DNA of 64,000 bases from Xanthomonas nasturtii. GTDB taxonomy: Bacteria > Pseudomonadota > Gammaproteobacteria > Xanthomonadales > Xanthomonadaceae. Location: assembly GCF_001660815.1 (NCBI RefSeq), contig NZ_LYMI01000056.1, forward strand, positions 114,568 to 178,567, written 5' to 3'. Below are positions 1-8,920 of the stretch, in pieces; positions within the stretch are counted from its first letter, which is position 1, and each line of letters opens with the position of its first letter. The notes beneath the pieces were generated by a model. It ran no database searches. It saw only the letters and a list, made by a program, of their open reading frames with translations, and was not told the DNA's origin. The position numbers were made by a program, and so were the translations under genes.

Positions 1-125
1 CGATTCCGGCGGTGTGGGCCTATAACCGCTTCACCACGCGCGTGGAACGGCTGTCGGTCCGCTACGAAACCTTCGCCGACGAATTCAGCTCCATCCTGCA
101 GCGCCAGGCCGGCGCCGACGAGTGA
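1..125 (+). CDS. tolQ: TolQ, C-terminal end (partial)
   Basis: The last 40 codons of an open frame run from position 3 to a TGA at 123-125. The peptide begins IPAVWAYNRF and ends in a charged tail, as in the cytoplasmic end of TolQ, the inner-membrane proton-channel subunit of the Tol-Pal system. The identification rests mainly on position directly before tolR-tolA-tolB-pal, because only the tail is present. The gene starts outside the window. A 154-bp spacer without a convincing gene separates it from tolR. Confidence 0.85.
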   Translation, partial: IPAVWAYNRFTTRVERLSVRYETFADEFSSILQRQAGADE

Positions 126-279
126 TGCGCGCTGCCGGCATGTACCCGCACGGCGTTACGCGGGAAGTGGCCGGCAGAGCCAGTCGCGTTAGCGGCAGCG
201 CCACGCGCGGATGTCCCTCACCCGGACGCCGCGACCACGCTGCCGCCCGGCGCCGAGGACTAACTAGGAACGTTGCACG

Positions 280-729
280 ATGATTTCCGGTATTTCCCGT
301 CGTAAGAAGCGCAAGCTCAAATCCGACATCAATGTCGTGCCGTACATCGACGTGATGCTGGTGCTGCTGATCATCTTCATGGTGACCGCGCCACTGCTGA
401 CCCTGAGCACCGACGTCAACCTGCCGAGCTCGCGCGCCAAGGCGCTGGAGAGCAAGCAGGACCCGGTCATCGTGGTGGTGGCGGCCGATGGCCAGCTCGC
501 ACTGCAGCTGCCCAAGGGCAAGCCGCAGGCGATGGACGTGGCCGCGCTGCAGGCGCAGCTGGCTGCCATCGTCGCGCAGGACAAAGAGGCACGCGTGGTG
601 GTGGCGGGCGATCGCGCCGCGCCGTATCAAAAGATCATGGATGCCATCGACGTGCTCAAGCAGGCCAAGGTCGAGAAGGTCGGCCTGATTTCCGATTCCG
701 GCGGCACTGCAGGCAGCGATGCACGCTGA
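280..729 (+). CDS. tolR: TolR, Tol-Pal proton-channel subunit
   Basis: A protein of 149 residues, the usual length for the ExbD/TolR family. A basic cytoplasmic N-terminus (RRKKRKLK) is followed by one membrane segment at about residues 23-42. Asp24 at the start of that segment (YIDVMLVLL) matches the essential channel aspartate of TolR/ExbD. The remainder is a periplasmic domain. TolR works with TolQ to turn the proton-motive force into movement of TolA, which keeps the outer membrane attached during cell division. Its 3' end overlaps the tolA start by 11 bp, so the two are probably translationally coupled. Confidence 0.95.
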   Translation: MISGISRRKKRKLKSDINVVPYIDVMLVLLIIFMVTAPLLTLSTDVNLPSSRAKALESKQDPVIVVVAADGQLALQLPKGKPQAMDVAALQAQLAAIVAQDKEARVVVAGDRAAPYQKIMDAIDVLKQAKVEKVGLISDSGGTAGSDAR

Positions 730-1759
730 CGCACTCCCCACGCAGACGGCGCGCGAAGACGGCTGGTTTCGACCGGTCGTGCTGGCGCTGGTCGTGCATG
801 TCCTGGTCGCCCTGGTGTTCATCGCCGGCTGGCTGTGGTCGCCCGAGCGTGCGGTCGAGCCGGCAGCGGGCGACCCCAGCATGGAAGCCTCGCTGGACGT
901 GTCCGCGGCAGAAGCGCGGGTCGCACGTCAGGCGTTGAAAGCCACGCCGGTCGAAACGCCGCCGCCGCCCGCGCCATTGCCCGACCCCGCGCCGGAAGAC
1001 AGCGTGCCGCCGCCGCAGCCGATCCCCGAACCGCGCCCGCAGGATGCGCCCACGCCGCAACAGGCGCAGGCGCAGGAGCGTGTGGCCCAGCCGGACAAGG
1101 TGGACCAGGAGAAGGTCGACGCACTGGCCATTTCCGCCGAAAAGGCCAAGCAGGAGCAGGAAGCCAAGCGTCGCCAGGAGCAGATCGACCTGACCGAGCG
1201 CAAACGCCAGGAAGAGGCCGAGCAGAAGTTGCGCCTGGCCAAGCAGCAGGAAGAAACCGACGCCAAGAAGAAGCAGGCGGCTGCGCAGCAGCAGGCCGAG
1301 GAAGCCGAGCGCCAAAAGAAGATCGCCGACATCCGCCGCCAGCGCGAGCAGGCCACCAAGGAAGCCGCGCTGGCCGAGCAAAAGTTGCGCCAGGTTGCCG
1401 CGGCGCGTGCGCAGCAGGCTTCGGCGGCCGCCGCAACCAGCGCGCAGCCGACTGCAGGGCAGGGCGGGACCAGTACCGACCTGTCGGCCAAGTACGCTGC
1501 GGCGATCCAGCAGAAGGTGCTGGCGCAGTGGGTACGCCCGCCGTCGGTGCCGCCTGGCCAGAAATGCACCATCAACATCCGCCAGTTGCCGGGCGGCAGC
1601 GTGATGGAAGCCAAGGTCGCGCCGGGTTGCCCCTACGACGAGGCTGGCCAGCGCTCGATCGAAGCCGCCGTACTGAGCGCGCAGCCGTTGCCATACCGCG
1701 GGTTCGAATCGGTGTTCCAGCGCAACCTGACCTTCGTGTTCACCGCGCAGGATCAGTAA
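719..1759 (+). CDS. tolA: TolA, periplasm-spanning Tol-Pal protein
   Basis: A protein of 346 residues with the three-part TolA layout. A single N-terminal membrane anchor lies at about 18-40 (VVLALVVHVLVALVFIAGW). A Pro-rich stretch follows, then a long Lys/Glu/Gln/Ala helical rod at about 115-225. The globular C-terminal domain at about 245-346 contains the SAKYAAAIQQKVLAQW segment and two cysteines, as in TonB/TolA C-terminal domains. TolA links the TolQR motor to TolB and Pal at the outer membrane. It starts inside tolR. Confidence 0.95.
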   Translation: MHADALPTQTAREDGWFRPVVLALVVHVLVALVFIAGWLWSPERAVEPAAGDPSMEASLDVSAAEARVARQALKATPVETPPPPAPLPDPAPEDSVPPPQPIPEPRPQDAPTPQQAQAQERVAQPDKVDQEKVDALAISAEKAKQEQEAKRRQEQIDLTERKRQEEAEQKLRLAKQQEETDAKKKQAAAQQQAEEAERQKKIADIRRQREQATKEAALAEQKLRQVAAARAQQASAAAATSAQPTAGQGGTSTDLSAKYAAAIQQKVLAQWVRPPSVPPGQKCTINIRQLPGGSVMEAKVAPGCPYDEAGQRSIEAAVLSAQPLPYRGFESVFQRNLTFVFTAQDQ

Positions 1760-1774
1760 CCGGCTTTGGTACTG

Positions 1775-1811
1775 GCCGGGCTGCGGCTGCCTTCCGGCGC
1801 TGCAGCCCGGC
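1775..1811. terminator. Hairpin between tolA and tolB
   Basis: A perfect 10-bp inverted repeat (GCCGGGCTGC at 1775-1784, GCAGCCCGGC at 1802-1811) lies 15 bp after the tolA stop. No T-run follows, so it is not a canonical intrinsic terminator. It may attenuate read-through or protect the tolQRA mRNA end. tolB has a 271-bp upstream gap, enough for its own promoter. Confidence 0.35.
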
Positions 1812-2030
1812 GACGCCGGCAATACTGTCCGAGCCGGGGGGCGTGTGACGGCTGCTACTGCCGATAGGCAGTGAGGCAGTCGCTGCGCACCGGTGCCTCG
1901 CCGGCAGTGCCTTCGAATTCGCTACACGATCGCTCGCTCCATTTTCACATCATCTCGTTCACGATTGCGAGTATGTTCACCCGTTGATTGCTATCCCTTG
2001 CACACTTTTCCTGCCCGATCCGAGCCGTCC

Positions 2031-3350
2031 ATGAAGAAACCGCTGCGTTGGCTAGCTGCCTTGACCGCCCTGTTGTTGCCGCTGAGCGCACTCGCGCAAC
2101 AGCAAGGGCTCACCATCGACATCGTGGGCGGTAGCGCGTCGGCCACGCCGATCGCTGTCATCCCCATGCCGTACCAGGGCTCCGGCACCGCGCCGCAGAC
2201 CGATGTGTCGGCCGTTGTCGGCGCTGACCTGGACCGTTCCGGCCAGTTCCGCACGCTGCCGGCTGCGCAGATCGTCGAAAAACCCAGCCGCGGCACCGAG
2301 GTGCAGTTCCAGACCTGGCGCACGCTCAAGCAGAATTACATCGTCGTCGGCCGTGTCATGGATGCGGGCGAAGGCGCCTACCGGGTCGAGTACGAATTGT
2401 TCGACGTGGCCAAGGGCGAGCGCATGCTTGGCCTGGCGATGACCGCGCGCGCCAACGCGATGCGCGACGTCTCGCATCAGATGGCCGATGCGATCTACGA
2501 AAAAATCACCGGCGTGCGCGGCGCGTTCTGGACCCGGATTGCCTATGTGACCGCCAGCGGCAAGGGTGGCGCCATGCGCTACGCGTTGATGGTGGCCGAT
2601 TCGGATGGCTACAACCCGCAGACCATCGTGCGCTCGGCCGAGCCGCTGCTGTCGCCGAACTGGAGCCCGGACGGCAAGAGGCTGGCGTATGTGAGCTTCG
2701 AGCGGGGCAATTCGTCGATCTATCTGCAGGACATCGCCACCGGCGCACGCGAACTGGTCTCCAGCTTCCGTGGCATCAACGGCGCACCGTCGTTCTCGCC
2801 GGACGGCCGCCGCCTGGCGCTGGCGCTGTCGCGCAGCGGCAACCCGGAAATCTACGTGATGGATCTGGGCAGCAAGCAGCTGACCCAGATGACCAATCAC
2901 TTCGGCATCGACACCGAGCCGACCTGGGCAGCCGACGGCGGCAGCATCTACTTCACCTCCGATCGCGGCGGCCGTCCGCAGATCTATCAGGTTTCCGCCA
3001 GTGGCGGCAGCGCCAATCGGGTGACCTTCCAGGGCAACTACAACGCCACCGCCAGCGTCTCGTTCGACGGCAAGAAGATCGCCGTGGCGCAGGGCAGCGG
3101 CAACAGCTACCGCATTGCGATGATGGACCGCAGCCTGGGTTCGCCCAGCTGGAGCACGCTGTCGCCGGGTTCGCTGGACGAATCGCCGAGCTTTGCGCCT
3201 AACGCCAGCATGGTGTTATATGCCGCGCGCGAAGGCGGCCGTGGCGTGCTGTACGCCGTCTCTTCCGACGCTCGGGTCCGCCAGCGTCTGGTTCTGGCGG
3301 ACGGCGATGTGAGAGAACCCGCATGGGGGCCTTACCGAACCGCGCATTAA
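2031..3350 (+). CDS. tolB: TolB, periplasmic beta-propeller protein
   Basis: A protein of 439 residues. The ATG at 2031 was chosen because it begins a classic Sec signal peptide (MKKPLRWLAALTALLLPLSALA) cleaved near residue 22; the frame extends farther upstream without signal-like sequence. An N-terminal domain is followed by a six-bladed propeller, visible as repeated WSPDG, FSPDG, WAADG, SFDGK and FAPN motifs. TolB binds Pal and the TolA C-terminus in the periplasm. Length and motifs match the family throughout, and pal follows 57 bp later. Confidence 0.95.
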   Translation: MKKPLRWLAALTALLLPLSALAQQQGLTIDIVGGSASATPIAVIPMPYQGSGTAPQTDVSAVVGADLDRSGQFRTLPAAQIVEKPSRGTEVQFQTWRTLKQNYIVVGRVMDAGEGAYRVEYELFDVAKGERMLGLAMTARANAMRDVSHQMADAIYEKITGVRGAFWTRIAYVTASGKGGAMRYALMVADSDGYNPQTIVRSAEPLLSPNWSPDGKRLAYVSFERGNSSIYLQDIATGARELVSSFRGINGAPSFSPDGRRLALALSRSGNPEIYVMDLGSKQLTQMTNHFGIDTEPTWAADGGSIYFTSDRGGRPQIYQVSASGGSANRVTFQGNYNATASVSFDGKKIAVAQGSGNSYRIAMMDRSLGSPSWSTLSPGSLDESPSFAPNASMVLYAAREGGRGVLYAVSSDARVRQRLVLADGDVREPAWGPYRTAH

Positions 3351-3407
3351 TGTTAATATTTCGCTGCGTTAAACCACTCATTGGCCCAGAGCCTCCATAG
3401 GTACCCC

Positions 3408-3926
3408 ATGAACAAGTCCACCCGCGTCTTGCTTGTCTCCCTGCTGTCCGTTGCCGTGTTGGCTGGTTGCTCGAAGAAGGTGAAGGAAACTCCGCCTCCC
3501 GCAACCGATACCACCGCTGGTTCCTCCGTTCCCACCGGCCCGTCCACCTCCGGCCTGTATGGCCCGGGCGACCTGGATACCGATGCCTGCCTGCGCCAGC
3601 GCGTGGTCTACTTCGATCTGGATCAGGACTCCCTGAAGCCGGAATTCCAGGCCATCATGGCTTGCCACGCCAAGTACCTGCGTGACCGTCCTTCCTCGCG
3701 CATCACCCTGCAGGGCAATGCTGACGAGCGCGGTTCGCGTGAGTACAACATGGGTCTGGGCGAGCGTCGCGGCAATGCCGTGTCGTCGTCGCTGCAGGCT
3801 GCCGGTGGTTCGGCCAGCCAGCTGACCGTCGTCAGCTACGGTGAAGAGCGTCCGGTCTGCACCGAAACCAGCGAAAGCTGCTGGTCGCAGAACCGTCGCG
3901 TCGAAATCGTGTACACGGCTCAGTAA
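3408..3926 (+). CDS. pal: Pal, peptidoglycan-associated lipoprotein
   Basis: A protein of 172 residues starting at the ATG at 3408, which opens a lipoprotein signal with lipobox LAGC and lipidated Cys21. A short Pro/Thr linker precedes an OmpA-like peptidoglycan-binding domain (about 60-172) with NADERGSREYN and the C-terminal NRRVEIVY motif. Pal anchors the outer membrane to the cell wall and is released or recruited by TolB. It ends 6 bp before cpoB and is probably in the same transcript. Confidence 0.96.
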   Translation: MNKSTRVLLVSLLSVAVLAGCSKKVKETPPPATDTTAGSSVPTGPSTSGLYGPGDLDTDACLRQRVVYFDLDQDSLKPEFQAIMACHAKYLRDRPSSRITLQGNADERGSREYNMGLGERRGNAVSSSLQAAGGSASQLTVVSYGEERPVCTETSESCWSQNRRVEIVYTAQ

Positions 3927-3932
3927 GAAGCG

Positions 3933-4751
3933 ATGCACTTTCGAGTGACATCCCTGTTCGTCGCGGCGGCCCTTGTGGTCGCCGCGCCGGCATACGCCCA
4001 GCGAGCCAGTCTCGCTGATCGTGTGGCGGTGCTCGAGCAGCAGCAGGCCAGTAGTCAGGCCAACAACGATCTCCTCAATCAGCTGCAGCAGGCGCGTTCG
4101 GACCTGCAGGCATTGCGTGCGACCGTCGAACAACTGCAGCACGACAACGAGCAACTCAAGCAACAGTCCAAGGACCAGTATCTGGACCTGGACGGACGCC
4201 TGAACCGGTTGGAAGGTGCTGGTGGCGCAACGCCGCCACTGCCCCCCGCCACTGGCAGCGTCACCCCGGCCCCGGCAGCTGCCGCGCGGCCTGCAGCGGC
4301 GGCAACTTCCGAGAAGCCGCCCACCGTCCATGGCGACCCGGGCACCCTGGCCGTCAGCAATGACGAACGCACTGCCTACAACGTGGCATTCGACGCGTTG
4401 AAGAATGGCAAGTACGACGATGCGTCGCAGCTGTTCCTGAGCTTTCTGGAGCTCTATCCCAACGGCGTCTACACCCCCAATGCCTTGTATTGGCTGGGTG
4501 AGAGCTATTACGCCACCCGCAATTTCCAGCTCGCCGAGGCGCAGTTTCGCGATCTCGTCGGCCGTTATCCCACGCATGACAAGGCCGCTGGCGGTCTGTT
4601 GAAGCTCGGCCTGTCGCAGTACGGCGAAGGCAAGAACAACGAAGCCCAGCAGACCTTGCAGCAGGTCGTCTCGCAGTATCCCGGCTCCGACGCAGCACGC
4701 GTTGCGCAGGAACGCCTGCAGTCCATCCGTCTCGGCCAGCAACTGCGCTGA
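3933..4751 (+). CDS. cpoB: CpoB (YbgF), cell-division coordinator
   Basis: A protein of 272 residues with a Sec signal peptide ending AYA at about residue 22. An N-terminal coiled coil (about 25-90, rich in Gln and Leu) is the trimerisation region. A Pro/Ala linker follows, then tetratricopeptide repeats to the C-terminus (for example FDALKNGKYDDASQLFLSFL and YPNGVYTPNALYWLGE). In E. coli this protein links PBP1b activity with Tol-driven outer-membrane constriction. It lies directly after pal, its usual place. Confidence 0.93.
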   Translation: MHFRVTSLFVAAALVVAAPAYAQRASLADRVAVLEQQQASSQANNDLLNQLQQARSDLQALRATVEQLQHDNEQLKQQSKDQYLDLDGRLNRLEGAGGATPPLPPATGSVTPAPAAAARPAAAATSEKPPTVHGDPGTLAVSNDERTAYNVAFDALKNGKYDDASQLFLSFLELYPNGVYTPNALYWLGESYYATRNFQLAEAQFRDLVGRYPTHDKAAGGLLKLGLSQYGEGKNNEAQQTLQQVVSQYPGSDAARVAQERLQSIRLGQQLR

Positions 4752-4795
4752 GCCGCGTCGCGTCGGTGCCTGTCGGCACGGCGCATACTTTGCCC

Positions 4796-5479
4796 ATGAA
4801 CGCCGCCGCCGTCCCAAGCGAGATCGTCCAATCGCCGTTGCCGCGATTGAAGATCACCGAAATCTTTTTGTCCCTGCAAGGCGAGGCCGAAGCCGCCGGC
4901 TGGCCGACCGTGTTCGTGCGCCTGACCGGCTGCCCGCTGCGCTGCCTGTACTGCGATACCGCCTACGCCTTCCACGGCGGGCAGTGGCATGACATCGACG
5001 CCATCGTTGCCGAAGTCGCCAGTCATGGCGTGCGCCATGTCTGCGTGACCGGCGGCGAGCCGCTGGCGCAGAAGCGCTGCCTGGTGCTGCTGCAGAAGCT
5101 CTGCGATGCCGGCTTTGATGTCTCGCTGGAAACTTCCGGTGCGCTGGATGTGTCTGCCGTCGATCCGCGCGTCTCGCGTGTGGTCGACATCAAGACGCCG
5201 GCCTCCGGCGAAGAGGCGCGTAACCGCTGGGAAAATCTGCCGCTGCTGACCGCGCGCGACCAGATCAAGTTCGTGATCTGCAGCCGCGCCGACTACGAAT
5301 GGTCGCGCGAGATCGTCGCGGCGCACGCGCTCGATCGCCGCTGCACGGTGTGGTTTTCGCCCAGCAAAAGCGAAGTGACTCCACGCCAGCTGGCCGACTG
5401 GATTGTTGCCGATCGTCTGCCGGTGCGCTTTCAGATGCAGCTGCACAAGCTGCTGTGGAACGACGAACCAGGGCGCTGA
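4796..5479 (+). CDS. queE: QueE, 7-carboxy-7-deazaguanine synthase
   Basis: A radical-SAM enzyme of 227 residues that converts 6-carboxy-tetrahydropterin to 7-carboxy-7-deazaguanine in queuosine synthesis. The iron-sulfur motif is CPLRCLYC near residue 45, the CxxxCxxC pattern. ITEIFLSLQGE near the N-terminus and VTGGEPL are typical of the family. The ATG at 4796 is preferred over one 30 bp upstream because it gives a normal-length N-terminus. It is convergent with queC, the next enzyme, across the tRNA-Lys gene. Confidence 0.94.
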   Translation: MNAAAVPSEIVQSPLPRLKITEIFLSLQGEAEAAGWPTVFVRLTGCPLRCLYCDTAYAFHGGQWHDIDAIVAEVASHGVRHVCVTGGEPLAQKRCLVLLQKLCDAGFDVSLETSGALDVSAVDPRVSRVVDIKTPASGEEARNRWENLPLLTARDQIKFVICSRADYEWSREIVAAHALDRRCTVWFSPSKSEVTPRQLADWIVADRLPVRFQMQLHKLLWNDEPGR

Positions 5480-5733
5480 ACATCGGGCGCGTCGCGCAGC
5501 GCACGACGCTAGCGCGTCCCGCTGACGGATGGATCGAGACTGGGTGCTGGCGTATTCCGCAGTGCGCGATTCTGCAACGGAACCAGGACCCGAACGCCAC
5601 CACGCTGACGAGGCGGGAGCTGTGCGGTACACCTGTGCCCGAGCGTATGCACGGCCGCAGAAAGACGAATTGAATTGCGGAGAAGAGGCCTTCTTGCGCA
5701 GCGATGGAACTCGCTCAAGCGCCTTGCTGCAGA

Positions 5734-5809
5734 TGGTGGGCCGTGATGGATTCGAACCATCGACCAAAAGATTAAAAGTCTTCTGCTCTACCGACTGAGC
5801 TAACGGCCC
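5734..5809 (-). tRNA. tRNA-Lys (anticodon TTT)
   Basis: A 76-nt cloverleaf on the minus strand with the CCA end encoded. The acceptor arms GGGCCGT and ACGGCCC pair. The D-loop region is AGCTCAGTCGGTAGAGC and the T-loop is GGTTCGAATCC. The anticodon loop CTTTTAA lies at 5772-5778, placing the TTT anticodon at 5774-5776. The preceding 250 bp back to queE hold no recognisable gene. Confidence 0.97.
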
Positions 5810-5856
5810 ACTGACCCGACATTGCGCCGGGGTGCGCATTCTACCCTACGCAGGCG

Positions 5857-6531
5857 TCAAGACAAAATGGCGTAGTGGGTGGGGTCGGGGATGCCGGCAT
5901 CGGCGAAGCCGGCCGCGCGCAGGCGGCAGGCGTCGCAATGGCCACAGGCGCGCCCATCGGCGTCGGCGCGGTAGCAGGAGACGGTCAGGCCGAAGTCCAC
6001 GCCCAGGCGCACGCCTTCACGGACGATGTCGGCCTTGCTGAGGAACTGCAGTGGCGCGTGCACGCGCAGCCCGGTCCCTTCCACGCCGGCCTTGGTGGCC
6101 AGATTGGCCAGCACTTCGAAGGCGCGCACGAACTCGGGGCGGCAATCCGGGTAGCCCGAGTAATCCACCGCATTGACACCACAGAACAGGTCGTTGGCGC
6201 CCACCACCTCGGCCCAGCCGAGCGCCAGCGACAGCATGATGGTGTTACGCGCGGGCACGTAGGTGACCGGGATGCCGTCGCCGCCGGCGTCGGGGACGTC
6301 GATGTCGTCGGTCAGCGCCGAGCCGCCGATGCTGCGCAGATCCACGTCGACCACCTTGTGCGCAATGACGCCCTGCGCGGCGGCAACGCGCGCGGCGGCG
6401 TCCAGTTCGGAGGTGTGGCGCTGGCCGTAGCGCACGCTCAGTGCATGCACGGCAAAGCCCTGCTCCTGCGCGAGCGCGACGACGGCGGCGGAATCCATGC
6501 CACCGGACAACAGAACAACGGCTTTTTTCAT
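5857..6531 (-). CDS. queC: QueC, 7-cyano-7-deazaguanine (preQ0) synthase
   Basis: A protein of 224 residues starting at the ATG at 6531 ([14 protein letters not shown]). The SGGMDS loop is the ATP-pyrophosphatase signature. The C-terminal zinc-binding cysteines are seen in [19 protein letters not shown]. QueC converts 7-carboxy-7-deazaguanine to preQ0 using ATP and ammonia, following QueE. The frame continues 10 codons upstream without a better start. Confidence 0.95.
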   Translation of the reverse strand: MKKAVVLLSGGMDSAAVVALAQEQGFAVHALSVRYGQRHTSELDAAARVAAAQGVIAHKVVDVDLRSIGGSALTDDIDVPDAGGDGIPVTYVPARNTIMLSLALGWAEVVGANDLFCGVNAVDYSGYPDCRPEFVRAFEVLANLATKAGVEGTGLRVHAPLQFLSKADIVREGVRLGVDFGLTVSCYRADADGRACGHCDACRLRAAGFADAGIPDPTHYAILS

Positions 6532-6760
6532 GACGGATCGGCGATCACTGCGGAATAGCACGAAAGGCTATCAGGGACGGCGGTGCAGGGCGACCAGGCG
6601 GCCGCTCGCTGCTCAACAGCGAATGTCCTGATGTCATGCCGGTCGCATCCCGTGCCTGACCCATGCAGACCGCGCGGGTTCATTTGCCAATGAAATACGC
6701 ATGATCAGGCGTTCACGTAACTCGACTTATCGTTTGCCGTAATTTCAGGACCATGACGTA

Positions 6761-7768
6761 ATGGCCGAGCATCAGGAAGACGCAGCGAAGTCGCGTATTT
6801 ACGAGGCCCTGCTACAGGCAACACCGGATTTTTTGTATGTGTTCGATCTCCAGCACCGCTTCGTCTACGCCAATCAGGCGCTATTGGCGATGTGGGGCAT
6901 GCGCTGGGAAGACGCCTGCAACAAGACCTGTCTGGAACTAGGCTACGAGCCCTGGCATGCGGCCACGCACGATGAAGAGATCGAACGGGTGATTGCGACG
7001 GGCCAGCCGGTCCGCGGCGAAGTGCCGTTTCCGCACACGACCAGTGGCCTGCGCGTCTACGACTACATTTTTACGCCGGTGTTCGGGCCCGATGGCAAGG
7101 TCGAAGCGATCGCCGGCGCCACGCGCGACATCACCGAGCACAAGCAGCATGAGCAGCATCTGCAGCTACTGATCAACGAGCTCAACCATCGGGTCAAGAA
7201 TTCGTTGGTGATGGTGCAATCGCTGGCACGGCAATCGTTCACCAATGCTGCCAGCCTTGCGGACGCACAGGAAAAGCTCGATGCGCGACTGCTGGCGCTG
7301 TCGCGCGCACATGACACATTGACGCGCGAGAACTGGGTCAGCGCCGACATTCTGGAGCTGACCCGCGACGCGGCTGCGCTTTACGAGTCGCACGACAGCC
7401 AGCGCTTCACCTTGCAGGGCAGCTCCTGTCGGCTGGATCCGCGGCGTGCGCTGGCGCTGTCGATGGCGCTGCACGAGCTGTGTACCAACGCGCTCAAGCA
7501 CGGCGCATTGTCCTCGCCGGCCGGGGCGGTGCTGGTTTCCTGGGAGCGCAAGACACGCGGCGGGCAGGAGCAGCTCGAGCTTGTCTGGCAGGAGGCCGGT
7601 GGGCCGCCCGTGCAGCTGCCCACGCGCAAGGGGTTCGGCACCCGTTTGCTGGAACGTGGCTTGAAACACGACCTCAAGGGCGAGGTCGATCTGGCGTTCG
7701 ACCCGGCCGGGGTGTGTTTCCGGGTCTCCATTCCGTTACCGGCCGAGCTTGCCGAGGCGGGGCCATGA
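6761..7768 (+). CDS. PAS-domain HWE-family sensor histidine kinase
   Basis: A soluble protein of 335 residues without membrane segments. A PAS domain occupies about 12-125 (TPDFLYVFDLQHRFVYANQA, ending GATRDITEHK). The kinase core follows, with the phosphoacceptor His143 in INELNHRVKNSL, an N-box in LHELCTNALKHGA, and LVWQEAGG, the W-x-E feature of HWE kinases. The G box is GFGTRLLERGL. HWE kinases are often light, redox or general-stress sensors; the ligand here is unknown. The stop codon overlaps the start of the next gene, a receiver, so the two probably form one pair. Confidence 0.9.
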   Translation: MAEHQEDAAKSRIYEALLQATPDFLYVFDLQHRFVYANQALLAMWGMRWEDACNKTCLELGYEPWHAATHDEEIERVIATGQPVRGEVPFPHTTSGLRVYDYIFTPVFGPDGKVEAIAGATRDITEHKQHEQHLQLLINELNHRVKNSLVMVQSLARQSFTNAASLADAQEKLDARLLALSRAHDTLTRENWVSADILELTRDAAALYESHDSQRFTLQGSSCRLDPRRALALSMALHELCTNALKHGALSSPAGAVLVSWERKTRGGQEQLELVWQEAGGPPVQLPTRKGFGTRLLERGLKHDLKGEVDLAFDPAGVCFRVSIPLPAELAEAGP

Positions 7769-8124
7769 CCATGCGCGTGCTATTGGTCGAAGACGAGTCG
7801 TTGGTGGCCATGTTGCTGGAGGATTGCCTGACGGAGCTGGGCTACGAAGTCGCTGCAACCGTGGCCGACGTGGACGCCGCGCTGCAGGCGGTGCAGGCGG
7901 GCAATCTCGATTTGGCGCTGCTGGACATCAATCTGGGTGGCACCTTGTCGTTTCCGATTGCCGAAGAGCTGGATGCGCGCGGGGTGCCCTACATCTTCGT
8001 GACCGGCTACGCGCAGGGCGGGATTCCGGAAAGGTACCGGCATCGGCATGGCCTGCAGAAGCCCTTTCATTTTCGCGATCTGCAACATGCGCTATCGCTG
8101 TTGCAACGGCGCAGTGCCGAGTGA
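7765..8124 (+). CDS. Single-domain response regulator
   Basis: A protein of 119 residues made only of a receiver domain. The acidic pair is Glu9/Asp10, the phosphoacceptor is Asp54 (LALLDINLGG), the switch Thr is in FVTGYA, and the conserved Lys is in LQKPFHF. It starts at an ATG that overlaps the kinase stop in an ATGA arrangement, with a second ATG two codons later. Without an output domain it presumably acts by protein contact or phosphorelay. Receivers of this FATGUY-like type commonly partner HWE kinases. Confidence 0.88.
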   Translation: MTMRVLLVEDESLVAMLLEDCLTELGYEVAATVADVDAALQAVQAGNLDLALLDINLGGTLSFPIAEELDARGVPYIFVTGYAQGGIPERYRHRHGLQKPFHFRDLQHALSLLQRRSAE

Positions 8125-8180
8125 GCCATCGCTGGTCGTGTCGCAGTTGAATGACGCTGGTCACGGCGACGTCTTCGTGG

Positions 8181-8412
8181 TTATTTGCTGCCACGCAAAC
8201 TGCTGGCAGCGGCCTCGCGCAGTGCCTGGCTGAGGTGTTGCAGGGCGCTTGAGCGCACTGCGGCGTATTGCCAGTACAGCGGAACATCGAGCCAGCGGCC
8301 GGGGTCGATGATGACGACCTGCTTGTTGCGGACCGCAGGCATGACCATCGCTTCAGGCGCCAGGCACCAGCCGAGCCCGCGCGCAGCGGCTTCGACAAAG
8401 CCGGTGGAGGAT
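8181..8412 (-). pseudogene. argP: argP (iciA) 3' remnant, LysR-family regulator
   Basis: Only the last ~77 codons of an ArgP-like LysR regulator remain on the minus strand, reading from STGFVEAAARGLGWCL through WLDVPLYWQYAAVRSSA to a TAA at 8181-8183. The helix-turn-helix half and the promoter are missing. The reading breaks at about 8400-8412, exactly where the argO remnant begins on the other strand. In related genomes argP and argO are divergent neighbours, so one deletion removed the 5' ends of both. Confidence 0.75.
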
Positions 8413-8896
8413 CGCGCTGATCCTGCTGGGCGTCGCCGGAATCGGTGTGTTGGTGCAGCAATGGTCGGGCCTGCTGCAGCTGCTGCGATATGCGGGTGCG
8501 GCGTTTCTGGCGGTGTATGGATGGATGGGCGCACGCCGCGCCTGGCGTTGCGACAGCGCAATGGCGCCGGCGGAGCAGGGTGCGGACCACTGGCAGCGCG
8601 CCATGCTCACCTGCCTGGCGTTTACCTTCCTCAATCCGCACGTGTATCTGGACACGATGGTCTTGCTCGGCAGCCTGTCGACGCATTACCCGGGCGCGCG
8701 GCGCTGGGCATTTGCGCTGGGTGCGTGACTGGCCAGCGTGACCTGGTTCTTCAGCCTGGGCTACGGCGCACGCTTGTTGCAGGCGGTCTTCCGGCATCCG
8801 CGTGCATGGCGTGTACTGGATGGGCTGATCGCGGTGTTCATGCTGCTGCTGTGCGTGCTGTTGCTGCTGCTGCCCTCGCAGCCTGCGCTGCCCTGA
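8410..8896 (+). pseudogene. argO: argO/lysE remnant, basic amino-acid exporter
   Basis: The frame reads from about 8410 (ALILLGVAGIGVLVQQW) through FLNPHVYLDTMVLLGSL, a signature of the LysE/ArgO exporter family. It is interrupted by an in-frame TGA at 8726-8728, then continues in the same frame (LASVTWFFSLGYGARLL) to a TGA at 8894-8896. About the first 60-70 residues are missing, lost with the 5' end of argP. Two independent lesions make this a clear pseudogene. Confidence 0.8.
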
Positions 8897-8920
8897 CCGG
8901 CCATTGCCTGGAGCGCTGTC

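Noticed and set aside
1893..2030. N-terminal extension of TolB
   Set aside because: The extension places a long non-signal sequence before a perfect signal peptide that begins at 2031.
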